64,000 nucleotides of DNA from positions 310,001-374,000 of the forward strand of contig JNWL01000001.1 of the NCBI GenBank assembly GCA_000716465.1, in the 5' to 3' direction. Positions within the stretch are counted from its first letter, which is position 1. Each line of letters starts with the position of its first letter. A model generated the notes under the pieces. It did no database searches and was not told the DNA's origin. It saw only the letters and a list, made by a program, of their open reading frames with translations. Source of the stretch: Streptomyces bikiniensis. GTDB lineage: Bacteria > Actinomycetota > Actinomycetes > Streptomycetales > Streptomycetaceae. Of this stretch, positions 37,683-48,359 are shown one piece after another. The translations under genes and the position numbers were made by a program.

Positions 37683-38704
37683 AGCCGTACCGCCGGCGTG
37701 CCTCCACCCTCACGGTGCGGCGCACGCTCCGCAGACGCGGCGCCCAGCCGAAGGTCGTCGCGCTGGGCGGGGGCATGGGCCTCTCGGCCTCCCTCGCCGC
37801 CCTCCGCCGGATCACCGGCGACCTCACCGCCGTCGTCACCGTCGCCGACGACGGCGGCTCCAGCGGCCGGCTCCGCGAGGAGCTGGGCGTACTCCCTCCC
37901 GGGGACCTGCGCAAGGCGCTCGCCGCGCTCTGCGGCGACGACGACTGGGGCCAGACCTGGGCCCGGGTCATCCAGCACCGCTTCCAGTCCAAGGGCGAGA
38001 TCAACGGGCACGCCGTCGGCAACCTGCTGATCGTCGCCCTCTGGGAGCAGCTCGGCGACCCCGTGCAGGCCCTCGACCTGGTGGGCCTGCTGCTCGGCGC
38101 CCAGGGCCGGGTGCTGCCCATGTCCGCCGTGCCCCTGGAGCTCCAGGCCCTGGTCAAGGGCCACGACCCGGAGCGGCCGGACGACGTGGACACCGTGGCC
38201 GGCCAGGCGACCGTGGCGCTCACCCCCGGCGAGGTGCAGTCCGTGCACCTCGTGCCGAACGACCCGCCGGCCGTCCCCGAGGCCGTCGCCGCCGTCCTGG
38301 ACGCCGACTGGGTCGTCCTGGGGCCCGGCTCCTGGTTCTCCTCGGTGATCCCGCACCTCCTGGTCCCCGAACTCCTCGACGCCCTCGCCGAGACCAAGGC
38401 CCGGAAGGTGCTCTCCCTGAACCTCGCGCCGCAGCCCGGAGAAACCGACGGCTTCTCCCCGCAGCGTCATTTGGAGGTTTTGGGGCGACACGCCCCTAAA
38501 CTCGCCCTGGACGTGGTGCTGGCCGACGAGGCCGCCGTGCCCGACCGCGACTCCCTCGCCGACGCCGCCAAGCGGTTCGGCGCCGCGGTCGAGCTGGCGC
38601 CGGTCGCCCGGCCCGACGGCTCCGCGAAGCACGACCCGGAGCTGCTGGCCGCCGCGTACGACCGTATTTTTCGGATGCATGGAAGGATCGGCCCATGGCG
38701 ATGA
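37679..38704 (+). CDS. yvcK: YvcK/CofD-like gluconeogenesis factor
   Basis: A 341-residue cytosolic protein. The nucleotide-sugar site appears as [35 protein letters not shown] and [26 protein letters not shown] and [15 protein letters not shown] are further family blocks. YvcK binds UDP-GlcNAc-type ligands and links carbon state to cell-wall synthesis in Bacillus and Mycobacterium. GTG 37679 overlaps the rapZ stop. Its last 10 bp overlap whiA. The coding region also carries a probable whiA promoter (38482-38502). Confidence 0.95.
38482..38502 (+). promoter_or_regulatory. whiA: Probable whiA promoter inside yvcK with a WhiA-type GACAC site
   Basis: A 15-bp dyad GGGGCG-ACA-CGCCCC (38482-38496) contains GACAC (38487-38491), the WhiA recognition sequence (established for Streptomyces). 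It is directly followed by TAAACT (38497-38502), a good -10. The flanks (TTTGGAGGTTTTGG) are unusually AT-rich for the coding region. Transcription would start about 185 bp before whiA. Confidence 0.55.
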
Positions 38705-39684
38705 CGGCAGCGGTGAAGGACGAGATCTCCCGGCTCCCCGTCACCCGGACCTGCTGCAGGAAGGCAGAGGTCTCGTCGATCCTGCGGTTCGCGGGCGGGC
38801 TGCACCTGGTGAGCGGACGCATCGTGATCGAGGCGGAGCTCGACACCGCGATGGCGGCCCGCCGCCTCAAGCGGGACATCCTGGAGATCTTCGGGCACAG
38901 CTCCGAACTGATCGTGATGGCCCCCGGCGGACTGCGGCGCGGCTCGCGCTTCGTGGTGCGGGTGGTGGCCGGGGGCGACCAGCTCGCCCGCCAGACGGGT
39001 CTGGTGGACGGCCGGGGCCGCCCCATCCGGGGCCTCCCCCCGCAGGTGGTCTCCGGCGCGACCTGCGACGCGGAGGCCGCCTGGCGCGGGGCCTTCCTCG
39101 CGCACGGCTCGCTGACCGAGCCCGGCCGGTCCTCCTCCCTGGAGGTCACCTGCCCGGGCCCGGAGGCCGCCCTCGCCCTGGTCGGCGCCGCCCGCCGGCT
39201 CTCCATCGCGGCGAAGGCCCGCGAGGTACGGGGCGTGGACCGGGTCGTCGTCCGCGACGGCGACGCGATCGGCGCCCTGCTCACCCGGCTCGGCGCGCAC
39301 GAGTCGGTGCTCGCCTGGGAGGAGCGGCGGATGCGGCGCGAGGTCCGCGCCACCGCCAACCGTCTGGCCAACTTCGACGACGCCAACCTGCGCCGCTCGG
39401 CCCGCGCCGCGGTCGCCGCCGGGGCCCGGGTGCAGCGCGCCCTGGAGATCCTGGGCGAGGAGGTGCCCGAGCACCTCGCCGCCGCCGGCCGGCTCCGCAT
39501 GGAGCACAAGCAGGCCTCCCTGGAGGAGCTGGGCGCGCTCGCCGACCCGCCGCTGACCAAGGACGCGGTGGCCGGCCGGATCCGCCGGCTGCTCGCCATG
39601 GCCGACAAGCGGGCGCAGGACCTGGGCATCCCCGGGACCGAGTCCAACCTCACCGAGGAGCTGGACGACAGCCTGGTCGGCTGA
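38695..39684 (+). CDS. whiA: Sporulation transcription factor WhiA
   Basis: A 329-residue regulator that acts with WhiB to switch on sporulation septation (for example ftsZ, parAB) in aerial hyphae. The N-terminal region (~80-210) is the domain related to LAGLIDADG homing endonucleases but without nuclease residues ([47 protein letters not shown]). The C-terminal helix-turn-helix is [34 protein letters not shown] 38695 has GGAAGGA upstream; a second ATG two codons later is also possible. It overlaps the end of yvcK and likely has its own developmental promoter too. Confidence 0.98.
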
Positions 39685-39722
39685 GCCCGGGCGGATCCTG
39701 ATCGATTTCCGGTCAACCCTTC

Positions 39723-39753
39723 ACTGCCGGTGCGTTTCTGACGCACCGGCAGT
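39723..39753 (+). terminator. Intrinsic terminator after whiA
   Basis: ACTGCCGGTGCGT (39723-39735) pairs perfectly with ACGCACCGGCAGT (39741-39753), a 13-bp stem with a five-base loop followed by TTCCTTT. It closes the uvrC-whiA unit. Confidence 0.9.
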
Positions 39754-39905
39754 TTCCTTTCCCGGCGTGCGCGACGCGCCGGGAGGCACCCTTGACGCCC
39801 CTCCGGGCGCCGATGAGTCTGTCGTCTGTTCTTCCGTGAGACCCGTCCCACCCGCGAGACCTGTTCACCTTCGAGACGGACGACACCCGACACCAAGGGG
39901 AGCCC

Positions 39906-42854
39906 ATGAGACGCAGAGCGGGATCGATCCTCGCCGCGGCTTCACTGCTGATCGCCGGAGCCGCGGCGGCGCCCGTCGCCGGAGCGCGGCCGGACGACCG
40001 GAACGCCGACGCCCTCTCCGTATGGCACGCCGAGGTCACCAAGGAGCAGGTTCCGCTCCTCCTCGAAGCCGGGGCCGACGCCCACGAGCTGACCGAGCGG
40101 GTGCCCGCGAAGGGCACCGCCACGGTCGAGCTCTTCCTCACCGGCGACCAGGCCGGACAGCTGCGCGGCCGGGGCGTCGAGCTCGCCGAGCACGCCCTGT
40201 CGGACCGGGCCGAGAAGCGGGTCGCCGCCGCCGGCGACGGCGTCTTCCGCCCGTACGGCGGCCCCGGCGGTCTCAAGCAGGAGATCCTGGACACCGCCCG
40301 GACCCACCCCGGACTCACCAAGGTCGTCTCGATCGGCAAGACCCTCAAGGGGCAGGACATCCTCGCCCTCAAGGTCAGCAAGGGCGCCCGGCGCGCCGGG
40401 GACGGGTCGAAGCCCGCCACGCTCTACATGTCCAACCAGCACGCGCGCGAGTGGATCACCCCCGAGATGACCCGGCGGCTGATGCACCACTACCTCGACG
40501 GCTACGGCAAGGACGAGCGGATCACCCGGATCGTCGACACCACCGAGCTGTGGTTCGTGCTCTCCGCCAACCCGGACGGCTACGACCACACCCACGCCGA
40601 CCCCGCCAACCGCCAGTGGCGCAAGAACCTCCGCGACAACGACGGCGACGGGCGGACCGGCCCCGGTGACGGCGTCGACCTCAACCGCAACTTCGCCTAC
40701 AAGTGGGGCCACGACAACGAGGGCTCGTCCCCCGACCCGGCCGACGAGACCTTCCGCGGCAAGGGCCCCATGTCGGAGCCCGAGACCAGGGCCGTCGACG
40801 CCTTCCAGAAGCGCATCGGCTTCGCGTACGGCATCAACTACCACTCCGCCGCCCAGCTCCTGCTGTACGGCGTCGGCTGGCAGGTCGCCACCGACACCCC
40901 CGACGACGTGGCCCTCAGGGCCCTCGCCGGCACCCCGGAGAACTCCGCCGTGCCCGGCTACCGGCCGCAGGTCTCCTCCGAGCTGTACACCACCAACGGC
41001 GAGGCCGACGGTCACGCCGCCAACGTCAACGGCATGCAGATGTTCACCCCGGAGATGTCCACCTGCGCCACCGCCTCCCGGGTCGACCCGAACGACGCCT
41101 GGAACCCGGCCGACTGCGCCTCCGTCTTCACCTTCCCCGACGACGAGAAGCTGATCCGGGCGGAGTTCGCCAAGAACGTGCCCTTCGCGCTCGCCGTCGC
41201 CGAGTCCTCCGCCCGCCCGGACCGGCCCGTCTCCCCGGTCGGCGTCGAGGCCCCCGACTTCACCCCGAAGGCCTTCGCCACCTCCTACGCCCGCGGCGGG
41301 GAGCAGGAGGTCGCCGTCACCGCCCGCAAGTCGCTGCGCGGCAAGACGCTCGAATACCGGATCAACGGCGGCCGCGTCCACCGCGAGGAACTCCGTGCCT
41401 GGAAGGGCGGCGAGACCTACGGCGGCGAGGACAACCTCTACTTCGACGAGTACCGCGCCGAGGTCGGGGGCGCCCGGCCCGGCGACTCCGTCGAGGTCCG
41501 GTTCACCGCCCGCACCCGCGAGGGCCGCGCCACCGCCTCCGCCCCCTTCACCTACGAGGTGGCCGAACGGGCCCGCGGCGACGTCCTCGTCCTCGCCGAC
41601 GAGGGCGGCACCACCGCCGGACGCCACACCGCCGCCTACGTGAAGGCGCTCGCGGACAACGGCCGGAGGGCCGCCGTCTGGGACGTCGCCGTCCAGGGCG
41701 CCCCGGACGCCCTCGGCGTCCTCTCCCACTTCGACGCCGTCGTCTGGTACACCGGCGCCCAGCGCCCCTCCGGGGGCGCCGAGCTCGCCGTCCGCTCCTA
41801 CCTCAACGAGGGCGGCAAGCTGGTCAACGCCGGGGAGAAGGCCGGCGGGCTCACCCGGGTCGGCGCGGCCGAGACCAACGACTTCGCCCAGTACTACCTC
41901 GGCGCCCACCACCGCGCCGGCCTGAAGGACCCGTCCGCCTTCGCCGGCGCGGGCGCCTTCGGAGGCGTACGGGCCGGTCTCGGCGCGGCCCCGGGCAACC
42001 CGCTGGACGACGCCGGCGCGTACACCGTCACCTCCGACATCCTGAAGCCGAAGGACTTCCCGCAGTTCGCGAGCAGCGCCTCCGCCGGCGACTACCCGGG
42101 CGTCCGCACCCCCTTCGAGCCCGCCGAGGGCACCGCCTTCGCGGCGGTGAAGCACGCCGACGGCACCTGGGCCCGGCTCAGCAGGACCATCGACCTCACC
42201 GGCGTCCCGGCGTCCGCGAAGCCCCGCCTGGACTTCCAGGTCAGCCACGACACCGAGCCCGGCTACGACAACCTCGTCGTCGAGGCCCACACCGTCGGCC
42301 GGGACGACTGGACCACCCTGCCCGACACCAACGGCGGCACCTCCACCGAGCCCCCGGCCGACTGCGGCGAGGGCTACTACGTCCGCGGCCACCCCTTCCT
42401 CGCCCACTACCTCACCGTCGGCGAGGACGGCTGCGCGCCCACCGGCGCCACCGGCTCCTGGAACGCCTTCACCGGCCCCTCCAACGGCTGGCGCCAGGCC
42501 TCCGTCGACCTGAGCGCCTGGGCGGGCGGGAAGGTCGAGGTCTCCCTCTCGTACGTCTCCGACCCCGGTACGGGCGAGACGGGCGCGTTCGTCGACGACG
42601 TCCGGCTCGTCACCGGGACCACCACCGAGGCCGAGGGCTTCGAGACCTCCCTCGGCGCCTGGTCCACGCCCGGCGCCCCGGCCGGCAGCCCCGGCAACGG
42701 CTCCGACTGGACGCGCTCCGCCGCCCTCTTCCACTCGCAGGCGGCGGTCACCACCCGGGACACCGTCCTCCTCGGCTTCGGCCTGGAGCACGTGCCCGGC
42801 ACGGCGGAACGGGCACGGCTCCTCGGCCGCGCCCTCAAGGCCCTCCACCGCTGA
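39906..42854 (+). CDS. Secreted M14 zinc carboxypeptidase with large C-terminal region
   Basis: A 982-residue exported enzyme. The signal peptide runs to about GARPD. A propeptide-like segment (~30-110) precedes the M14 peptidase. Zinc ligands are His179 and Glu182 in NQHAREWITPE; then NPDGYD, VDLNRNF (substrate arginine), the third ligand in INYHSAAQLLLYG and the catalytic Glu in MFTPEMST. The C-terminal ~550 residues add a Rossmann-like block (GDVLVLADEGGTTAGRH ... FDAVVWYTGA) and a jelly-roll region like that of immune-inhibitor-A proteins (LDFQVSHDTEPGYDNLVVEAHT). It frees C-terminal amino acids from outside peptides. ATG 39906, with GGGGAG upstream. Confidence 0.93.
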   Translation: MRRRAGSILAAASLLIAGAAAAPVAGARPDDRNADALSVWHAEVTKEQVPLLLEAGADAHELTERVPAKGTATVELFLTGDQAGQLRGRGVELAEHALSDRAEKRVAAAGDGVFRPYGGPGGLKQEILDTARTHPGLTKVVSIGKTLKGQDILALKVSKGARRAGDGSKPATLYMSNQHAREWITPEMTRRLMHHYLDGYGKDERITRIVDTTELWFVLSANPDGYDHTHADPANRQWRKNLRDNDGDGRTGPGDGVDLNRNFAYKWGHDNEGSSPDPADETFRGKGPMSEPETRAVDAFQKRIGFAYGINYHSAAQLLLYGVGWQVATDTPDDVALRALAGTPENSAVPGYRPQVSSELYTTNGEADGHAANVNGMQMFTPEMSTCATASRVDPNDAWNPADCASVFTFPDDEKLIRAEFAKNVPFALAVAESSARPDRPVSPVGVEAPDFTPKAFATSYARGGEQEVAVTARKSLRGKTLEYRINGGRVHREELRAWKGGETYGGEDNLYFDEYRAEVGGARPGDSVEVRFTARTREGRATASAPFTYEVAERARGDVLVLADEGGTTAGRHTAAYVKALADNGRRAAVWDVAVQGAPDALGVLSHFDAVVWYTGAQRPSGGAELAVRSYLNEGGKLVNAGEKAGGLTRVGAAETNDFAQYYLGAHHRAGLKDPSAFAGAGAFGGVRAGLGAAPGNPLDDAGAYTVTSDILKPKDFPQFASSASAGDYPGVRTPFEPAEGTAFAAVKHADGTWARLSRTIDLTGVPASAKPRLDFQVSHDTEPGYDNLVVEAHTVGRDDWTTLPDTNGGTSTEPPADCGEGYYVRGHPFLAHYLTVGEDGCAPTGATGSWNAFTGPSNGWRQASVDLSAWAGGKVEVSLSYVSDPGTGETGAFVDDVRLVTGTTTEAEGFETSLGAWSTPGAPAGSPGNGSDWTRSAALFHSQAAVTTRDTVLLGFGLEHVPGTAERARLLGRALKALHR

Positions 42855-42904
42855 GGGGGGCACCTCGACCGTTTAACGGAGAGTAGTCGGGACAAACGGT
42901 TCAA

Positions 42905-42938
42905 GGCGGCCCTTACCCGCTGGTAGGTACGGGCCGCC
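42905..42938 (+). terminator. Terminator after the M14 peptidase gene
   Basis: GGCGGCCC (42905-42912) pairs with GGGCCGCC (42931-42938). A smaller TACC/GGTA pairing sits inside, and ACCGTTTTCCC follows. It separates the peptidase gene from gap. Confidence 0.75.
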
Positions 42939-43079
42939 GACCGTTTTCCCTCACTTTCCGAGCTCGTGCGGATGCGGCCGATGTCACTCCGGCGGCCCCG
43001 GGGAGGTAGGGTCGTAAGCGGTCGGGGACATCCCAAAAACAAAAATCTCGCCGGCGTCGAACAACACCGGCGTACCTAA

Positions 43080-44105
<1,026 letters not shown>

Positions 44106-44132
44106 GCTTCAGGGCGGACCTTCGATGGTGAG

Positions 44133-44172
44133 CAGGGCTCGGGCAGCGCAACGCCGCGCTGCGCGAGCCCTG
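44133..44172 (+). terminator. Long hairpin between gap and pgk
   Basis: CAGGGCTCG (44133-44141) pairs with CGAGCCCTG (44164-44172), and inside it GCAGCGC (44143-44149) pairs with GCGCTGC (44156-44162). It may stop part of the transcripts so that gap exceeds pgk-tpiA, or act as an RNA end stabiliser. Confidence 0.75.
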
Positions 44173-44211
44173 TTCGTGTGCTCCACCGCGTACCAAGGAG
44201 TCAGTTAACAG

Positions 44212-45423
44212 ATGAAGACGATCGACGAGCTTCTCCACGAGGGCGTCGAAGGCAAGCGGGTGTTCGTCCGCGCCGACCTCAACGTGCCGCTCGACGGCAC
44301 CACCATCACCGACGACGGACGCATCCGCGCCGTCGTCCCCACGGTCAAGGCGCTCGCCGACGCCGGCGCCCGCGTCGTGGTCGCCTCGCACCTGGGCCGC
44401 CCCAAGGGCGCCCCGGACCCGGCGTTCTCGCTCGCCCCGGCCGCCGCGCGCCTCGGTGAACTGCTCGGCGCCGACGTGGCGTTCGCGACCGACACGGTCG
44501 GCGACTCCGCCACCGAGACCGTCGCGGGCCTGGGGGACGGCCAGGTGGCCGTCCTGGAGAACCTGCGCTTCAACCCCGGTGAGACCTCCAAGGACGACGC
44601 CGAGCGCGGCGCCTTCGCGGACCGTCTCGCCGCCCTCGCCGACCTCTACGTCGGCGACGGCTTCGGTGCCGTGCACCGCAAGCACGCCTCGGTCTACGAC
44701 CTCCCGGCGCGCATCCCGCACGCCGCGGGCCACCTCATCGCCACCGAGGTCGGCGTCCTGAAGAAGCTGACCGAGGACGTGCAGCGGCCGTACGTGGTCG
44801 CCCTCGGCGGCGCCAAGGTCTCCGACAAGCTCGGCGTGATCGACCACCTCCTGGAGAAGGCCGACCGCATCCTCATCGGCGGCGGCATGGCGTACACCTT
44901 CCTCAAGGCCCAGGGCCACGAGGTCGGCATCTCCCTGCTCCAGGAGGACCAGGTCCCGGCGGTCCAGGAGTATCTGGCCCGCGCGAAGGAGCGCGGCGTG
45001 GAGTTCGTCCTCCCCGTCGACGTCCTGGTCTCGCGCGAGTTCCCGGACCTGAAGACCAAGGCTCCGGCGAACCCCACCACGGTCGCCGCGGACGCCATCC
45101 CGGCGGACGAGGAGGGCCTCGACATCGGCCCCGAGACCCGCAAGCTCTACGCCTCGAAGCTCGCCGACGCGGCCACCGTCTTCTGGAACGGCCCGATGGG
45201 CGTCTTCGAGCACCCCGACTACGCCGAGGGCACCAAGGCCGTCGCCCAGGCGCTCGTCGACTCCCCGGCCTTCACCGTGGTCGGCGGCGGCGACTCCGCC
45301 GCCGCGGTCCGCACCCTGGGCTTCGACGAGAACGCGTTCGGACACATCTCGACCGGCGGCGGCGCCTCCCTCGAATACCTCGAGGGCAAGACGCTTCCCG
45401 GCCTCGCCGCACTGGAGGACTGA
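44212..45423 (+). CDS. pgk: Phosphoglycerate kinase
   Basis: A 403-residue cytosolic enzyme that transfers a phosphate from 1,3-bisphosphoglycerate to ADP. The N-domain signature is [13 protein letters not shown], then [18 protein letters not shown] and the hinge/nucleotide site [11 protein letters not shown], with [10 protein letters not shown] near the end. ATG 44212 follows AAGGAGTCAG. The tpiA start is seven bases beyond its stop, so the two form one transcript. Confidence 0.98.
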   Translation: MKTIDELLHEGVEGKRVFVRADLNVPLDGTTITDDGRIRAVVPTVKALADAGARVVVASHLGRPKGAPDPAFSLAPAAARLGELLGADVAFATDTVGDSATETVAGLGDGQVAVLENLRFNPGETSKDDAERGAFADRLAALADLYVGDGFGAVHRKHASVYDLPARIPHAAGHLIATEVGVLKKLTEDVQRPYVVALGGAKVSDKLGVIDHLLEKADRILIGGGMAYTFLKAQGHEVGISLLQEDQVPAVQEYLARAKERGVEFVLPVDVLVSREFPDLKTKAPANPTTVAADAIPADEEGLDIGPETRKLYASKLADAATVFWNGPMGVFEHPDYAEGTKAVAQALVDSPAFTVVGGGDSAAAVRTLGFDENAFGHISTGGGASLEYLEGKTLPGLAALED

Positions 45424-45430
45424 CCCCCTT

Positions 45431-46207
45431 ATGAGCACCCGCACCCCGCTGATGGCGGGCAACTGGAAGATGAACCTCAACCACCTGGAGGCCATCGCCC
45501 ACGTCCAGAAGCTCGCCTTCGCCCTCACCGACAAGGACTACGACGCGGTCGAGGTCGCCGTCCTGGTCCCCTTCACCGACCTGCGGTCCGTCCAGACCCT
45601 GGTCGACGGCGACAAGCTGAAGATCAAGTACGGCGCCCAGGACATCTCGGCGCACGACTCCGGCGCCTACACCGGCGAGATCTCCGGCCTCATGCTCTCC
45701 AAGCTGAAGGCCGCCTTCGTGGCCGTCGGCCACTCCGAGCGCCGCCAGTACCACGCCGAGGACGACGAGGTCTGCAACGCCAAGGTGAAGGCCGCCTTCA
45801 AGCACGGCATCACCCCGATCCTCTGCGTCGGCGAGGGCCTGGACGTCCGCAAGGCCGGACGGCAGGTCGAGCACACCCTCGCCCAGCTCGACGGCGGCCT
45901 CAAGGACGTCCCGGCCGAGCAGGCCGAGACGATCGTGATCGCGTACGAGCCGGTGTGGGCCATCGGCACCGGCGAGGTCGCCACCCCCGAGGACGCCCAG
46001 GAGGTCTGCGGGGCGATCCGCGGCCGCCTCGCCGAGCTGTACTCCCGGGAGCTGGCCGACAAGGTCCGCATCCAGTACGGCGGCTCGGTCAAGTCCGGGA
46101 ACGTCGCCGCGATCATGGCGCAGCCGGACGTCGACGGAGCCCTGGTGGGCGGCGCCGCGCTGGACGCCGACGAGTTCGTCAAGATCGTCCGCTTCCGCGA
46201 CCAGTGA
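45431..46207 (+). CDS. tpiA: Triosephosphate isomerase
   Basis: A 258-residue TIM barrel that interconverts dihydroxyacetone phosphate and glyceraldehyde 3-phosphate. The active-site Lys is in [10 protein letters not shown], the catalytic His in VGHSERRQ, the catalytic Glu in [11 protein letters not shown], and the phosphate loop in YGGSVKSGN. It lies seven bases after pgk and is closed by a hairpin terminator before secG. Confidence 0.98.
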   Translation: MSTRTPLMAGNWKMNLNHLEAIAHVQKLAFALTDKDYDAVEVAVLVPFTDLRSVQTLVDGDKLKIKYGAQDISAHDSGAYTGEISGLMLSKLKAAFVAVGHSERRQYHAEDDEVCNAKVKAAFKHGITPILCVGEGLDVRKAGRQVEHTLAQLDGGLKDVPAEQAETIVIAYEPVWAIGTGEVATPEDAQEVCGAIRGRLAELYSRELADKVRIQYGGSVKSGNVAAIMAQPDVDGALVGGAALDADEFVKIVRFRDQ

Positions 46208-46240
46208 GTATGCGGTAGCGGAGTTACGTCGTACCCTTGC

Positions 46241-46266
46241 GGGGGTCGGGCAGGCGCCCGGCCCCC
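46241..46266 (+). terminator. Terminator after tpiA
   Basis: GGGGGTCGGGC (46241-46251) pairs with GCCCGGCCCCC (46256-46266) through an 11-bp stem with one G-U pair and a four-base loop AGGC. Confidence 0.8.
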
Positions 46267-46298
46267 GTCCGTATAAGTCCGAGGAAGTTGGTCCAGCC

Positions 46299-46535
46299 GT
46301 GGTTATGGGGTTCTCGATCGCCCTGATCGTCTTCAGCGCGCTGCTGATGCTGCTCGTGCTGATGCACAAGGGGAAGGGTGGCGGCCTCTCCGACATGTTC
46401 GGTGGCGGCATGCAGTCCTCCGTCGGCGGCTCCTCGGTCGCCGAGCGCAACCTGGACCGCATCACCGTCGTGGTCGGTCTGCTCTGGTTCGCCTGCATTG
46501 TGGTGCTCGGTCTGCTGATGAAGTTGGACGGGTAA
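46299..46535 (+). CDS. secG: Preprotein translocase subunit SecG
   Basis: A 78-residue membrane protein with two helices (FSIALIVFSALLMLLVLMHK and ITVVVGLLWFACIVVLGLLM) and the conserved Gly-rich cytosolic loop LSDMFGGGMQSSVGG between them. It belongs to the SecYEG channel and raises the efficiency of protein export. GTG 46299 (VVMGFS) is the longer start; ATG 46305 is also possible. A location between tpiA and rbpA is the usual streptomycete arrangement. Confidence 0.96.
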   Translation: MVMGFSIALIVFSALLMLLVLMHKGKGGGLSDMFGGGMQSSVGGSSVAERNLDRITVVVGLLWFACIVVLGLLMKLDG

Positions 46536-46544
46536 CTCCAATCA

Positions 46545-46573
46545 CTGGACGCGCGTTGGGCCTTACGTAGACT
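46545..46573 (+). promoter_or_regulatory. rbpA: Promoter of rbpA
   Basis: CTGGAC (46545-46550) and TAGACT (46568-46573) are spaced by 17 bp, a good vegetative promoter about 33 bp before the GTG at 46613. A weaker sigma-R-like pair, GGTAA (46531-46535) and GTT (46555-46557) 19 bp apart, overlaps it. Confidence 0.6.
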
Positions 46574-46612
46574 GGGGCATCTTCGAGCACCATCACGCAG
46601 GGAGTTACGACC

Positions 46613-46948
46613 GTGGCAAGTGGCAACGCGATCCGGGGAAGCCGGGTCGGAGCGGGGCCGATGGGCGAGGCCGAGCGGGGCGAGTCGGCGCCGCGCCTCC
46701 GCATCTCCTTCTGGTGCTCGAACGGGCACGAGACACAGCCGAGCTTCGCCAGCGACGCACAGGTCCCCGACACCTGGGACTGCCCGCGCTGCGGCTTCCC
46801 GGCCGGCCAGGACCGCGACAACCCGCCGGACCCGCCGCGCACGGAGCCGTACAAGACCCATCTCGCCTACGTGCGCGAGCGGCGCAGCGACGCGGACGGC
46901 GAGGCGATCCTCGCCGAAGCCCTCGCCAAGCTGCGCGGCGAGATCTGA
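46613..46948 (+). CDS. rbpA: RNA polymerase-binding protein RbpA
   Basis: A 111-residue actinobacterial transcription factor that binds the principal sigma factor and RNA polymerase and stabilises open promoter complexes. The N-terminal tail (SGNAIRGSRVG) is followed by the RbpA core zinc ribbon (FWCSNGHETQP ... WDCPRCGFPAGQD), a basic linker and the C-terminal sigma-interaction helix (THLAYVRERRSDADGEAILAEAL). GTG 46613 has GGGAGTTA upstream. Confidence 0.97.
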   Translation: MASGNAIRGSRVGAGPMGEAERGESAPRLRISFWCSNGHETQPSFASDAQVPDTWDCPRCGFPAGQDRDNPPDPPRTEPYKTHLAYVRERRSDADGEAILAEALAKLRGEI

Positions 46949-46970
46949 GCACGGCGTGACGGTGTGACGG

Positions 46971-47011
46971 ACGGGCCCGGCCCGCGAACTCGATTCGCGG
47001 GCCGGGCCCGT
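46971..47011 (+). terminator. Strong terminator after rbpA
   Basis: A perfect 18-bp stem: 46971-46988 pairs with 46994-47011 around the loop CTCGA (arms end ...CCCGCGAA and TTCGCGGG...). It is among the longest perfect stems in the window. Confidence 0.88.
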
Positions 47012-47099
47012 TCGCCGTCCCGTCCACCGCCCCGGCGCCTTTGTCAGTGGCACCCCCTACCGTCGGTCGGACGGGGAAGAACCGGACCGAGGGGGCGGC

Positions 47100-48314
47100 A
47101 TGGCGACGACGGTGGCAGTGGGCGGCGGGACCTCGCCCGCCTGGCGGGGCGGCTTCGGACGTCTGTGGGCGGCCGCCGTGGTCTCCCGCTTCGGCGACTC
47201 CCTGCGCACCGCCGCACTGCCCCTGCTCGCCGCCTCGCTCACCGACGACCCCCTGCTCATCGCCTCCGTCACCGCCTGCGGCTTCCTGCCCTGGCTGCTT
47301 TTCGGACTCCTCGGCGGAGCCGTCGCCGACCGCGTCGACCAGCGGCGGGCCATGAGGGCCGTCGACCTCGTCCGCGCCGCCCTCATGGGCGCCTTCGCCG
47401 TCGCCGTCGCGCTCGGACACGCCGGGATCGCCCTGCTGCTCGTCCTCGCCTTCGCCCTCACCACCCTGCAGACCCTCTTCGACAACGCCGCCACCGCCCT
47501 GCTCCCCGCCGTCGTCCCCACCGGTGCCCTGGCCTCGGCCAACGCGCGCCTGATGACCGGTCAGCAGTTCGCGGGCGGCCTCCTCGCCGCACCCCTGGTG
47601 CCCGCCCTGCTCCTCGCCGGACCCGCCGTGCCGTACGGGGCCAACGCCGCCACCTACGTCCTGGCCGCGCTCCTCGTCGCCTCGCTGCGGACCGGAGCAC
47701 CCGAGCGGCCGCCCCGCCCCGCCGGATCCACCCTCCGCGCCGAGACCGCCGAGGGGATCGCCGCCCTGCGCGCCGACCGGACCCTGCGGTGGCTCTGCGC
47801 CGCCACGACCCTCTGCAACATCGGCATGGGCGTCCTCCTCGCCACCCTCGTCGTCCACGTCACCGACGGCCTGCGCGCGGGGAACGGCGGATACGCGGCC
47901 GCGCTCACCGCCTACGCGGCCGGCGGCGTCGCCGGCGGGTTCCTCGCCCGGCGGATCGCCGAGCGGACCGGACGCGTGCGCGCGGTCCTCCTCGCCGGGA
48001 CCGTCCAGACCGGCTGCCTGGTCCTGGCGGGGACGGTGCCCCTGCTCGCGGCGTCGATCGGGGCCCTGGCGGTCTTCGGCCTCATGGGGATGGTGTGGAA
48101 CGTGCAGCTGACCACCCTCACGCAGGAGAGATCCCCCGACGGCATGCTCGGCCGCGTCGCCGCCGCCTTCCGCACCCTCGCCGTCGCCGGCGCCCCCCTG
48201 GGCGCCCTCCTCGGCGGCGCCGCGGCCGCCGGCTGGGGGCCGCACGCCCCCCTCCTCGTCAGCGCGGCGCTGTTCGCGCTCGCCGTCGCGTCACTCGCCC
48301 CCCTGATCAATTAG
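47100..48314 (+). CDS. MFS exporter (EntS/MFS_3-like)
   Basis: A 404-residue transporter with about 12 helices. The first loop has FGDSLRTAALPLLAASLTDDP, followed by GGAVADRVDQRRAM (loop 2-3 motif), NAARLMTGQQ-type and GGYAAALTAYAAGGVAGGFLARRIAER segments, and LTTLTQERSPDGMLGRVAAAFR. This pattern is that of the MFS_3 group, which includes siderophore and drug exporters. The substrate is unknown. ATG 47100 sits in GGGGGCGGCATGG. The pgi gene starts 45 bp after its stop. Confidence 0.88.
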   Translation: MATTVAVGGGTSPAWRGGFGRLWAAAVVSRFGDSLRTAALPLLAASLTDDPLLIASVTACGFLPWLLFGLLGGAVADRVDQRRAMRAVDLVRAALMGAFAVAVALGHAGIALLLVLAFALTTLQTLFDNAATALLPAVVPTGALASANARLMTGQQFAGGLLAAPLVPALLLAGPAVPYGANAATYVLAALLVASLRTGAPERPPRPAGSTLRAETAEGIAALRADRTLRWLCAATTLCNIGMGVLLATLVVHVTDGLRAGNGGYAAALTAYAAGGVAGGFLARRIAERTGRVRAVLLAGTVQTGCLVLAGTVPLLAASIGALAVFGLMGMVWNVQLTTLTQERSPDGMLGRVAAAFRTLAVAGAPLGALLGGAAAAGWGPHAPLLVSAALFALAVASLAPLIN

Positions 48315-48359
48315 GTTGGAGGGGCAGCGGGGCAGATACGTACGAAGAAGAAGAGGGCG

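Noticed and set aside
46531-46557. Sigma-R promoter (GGTAA, 19 bp, GTT) for rbpA
   Set aside because: Only part of the GGAAT -35 is matched. A better vegetative promoter overlaps it. Kept as a remark only.
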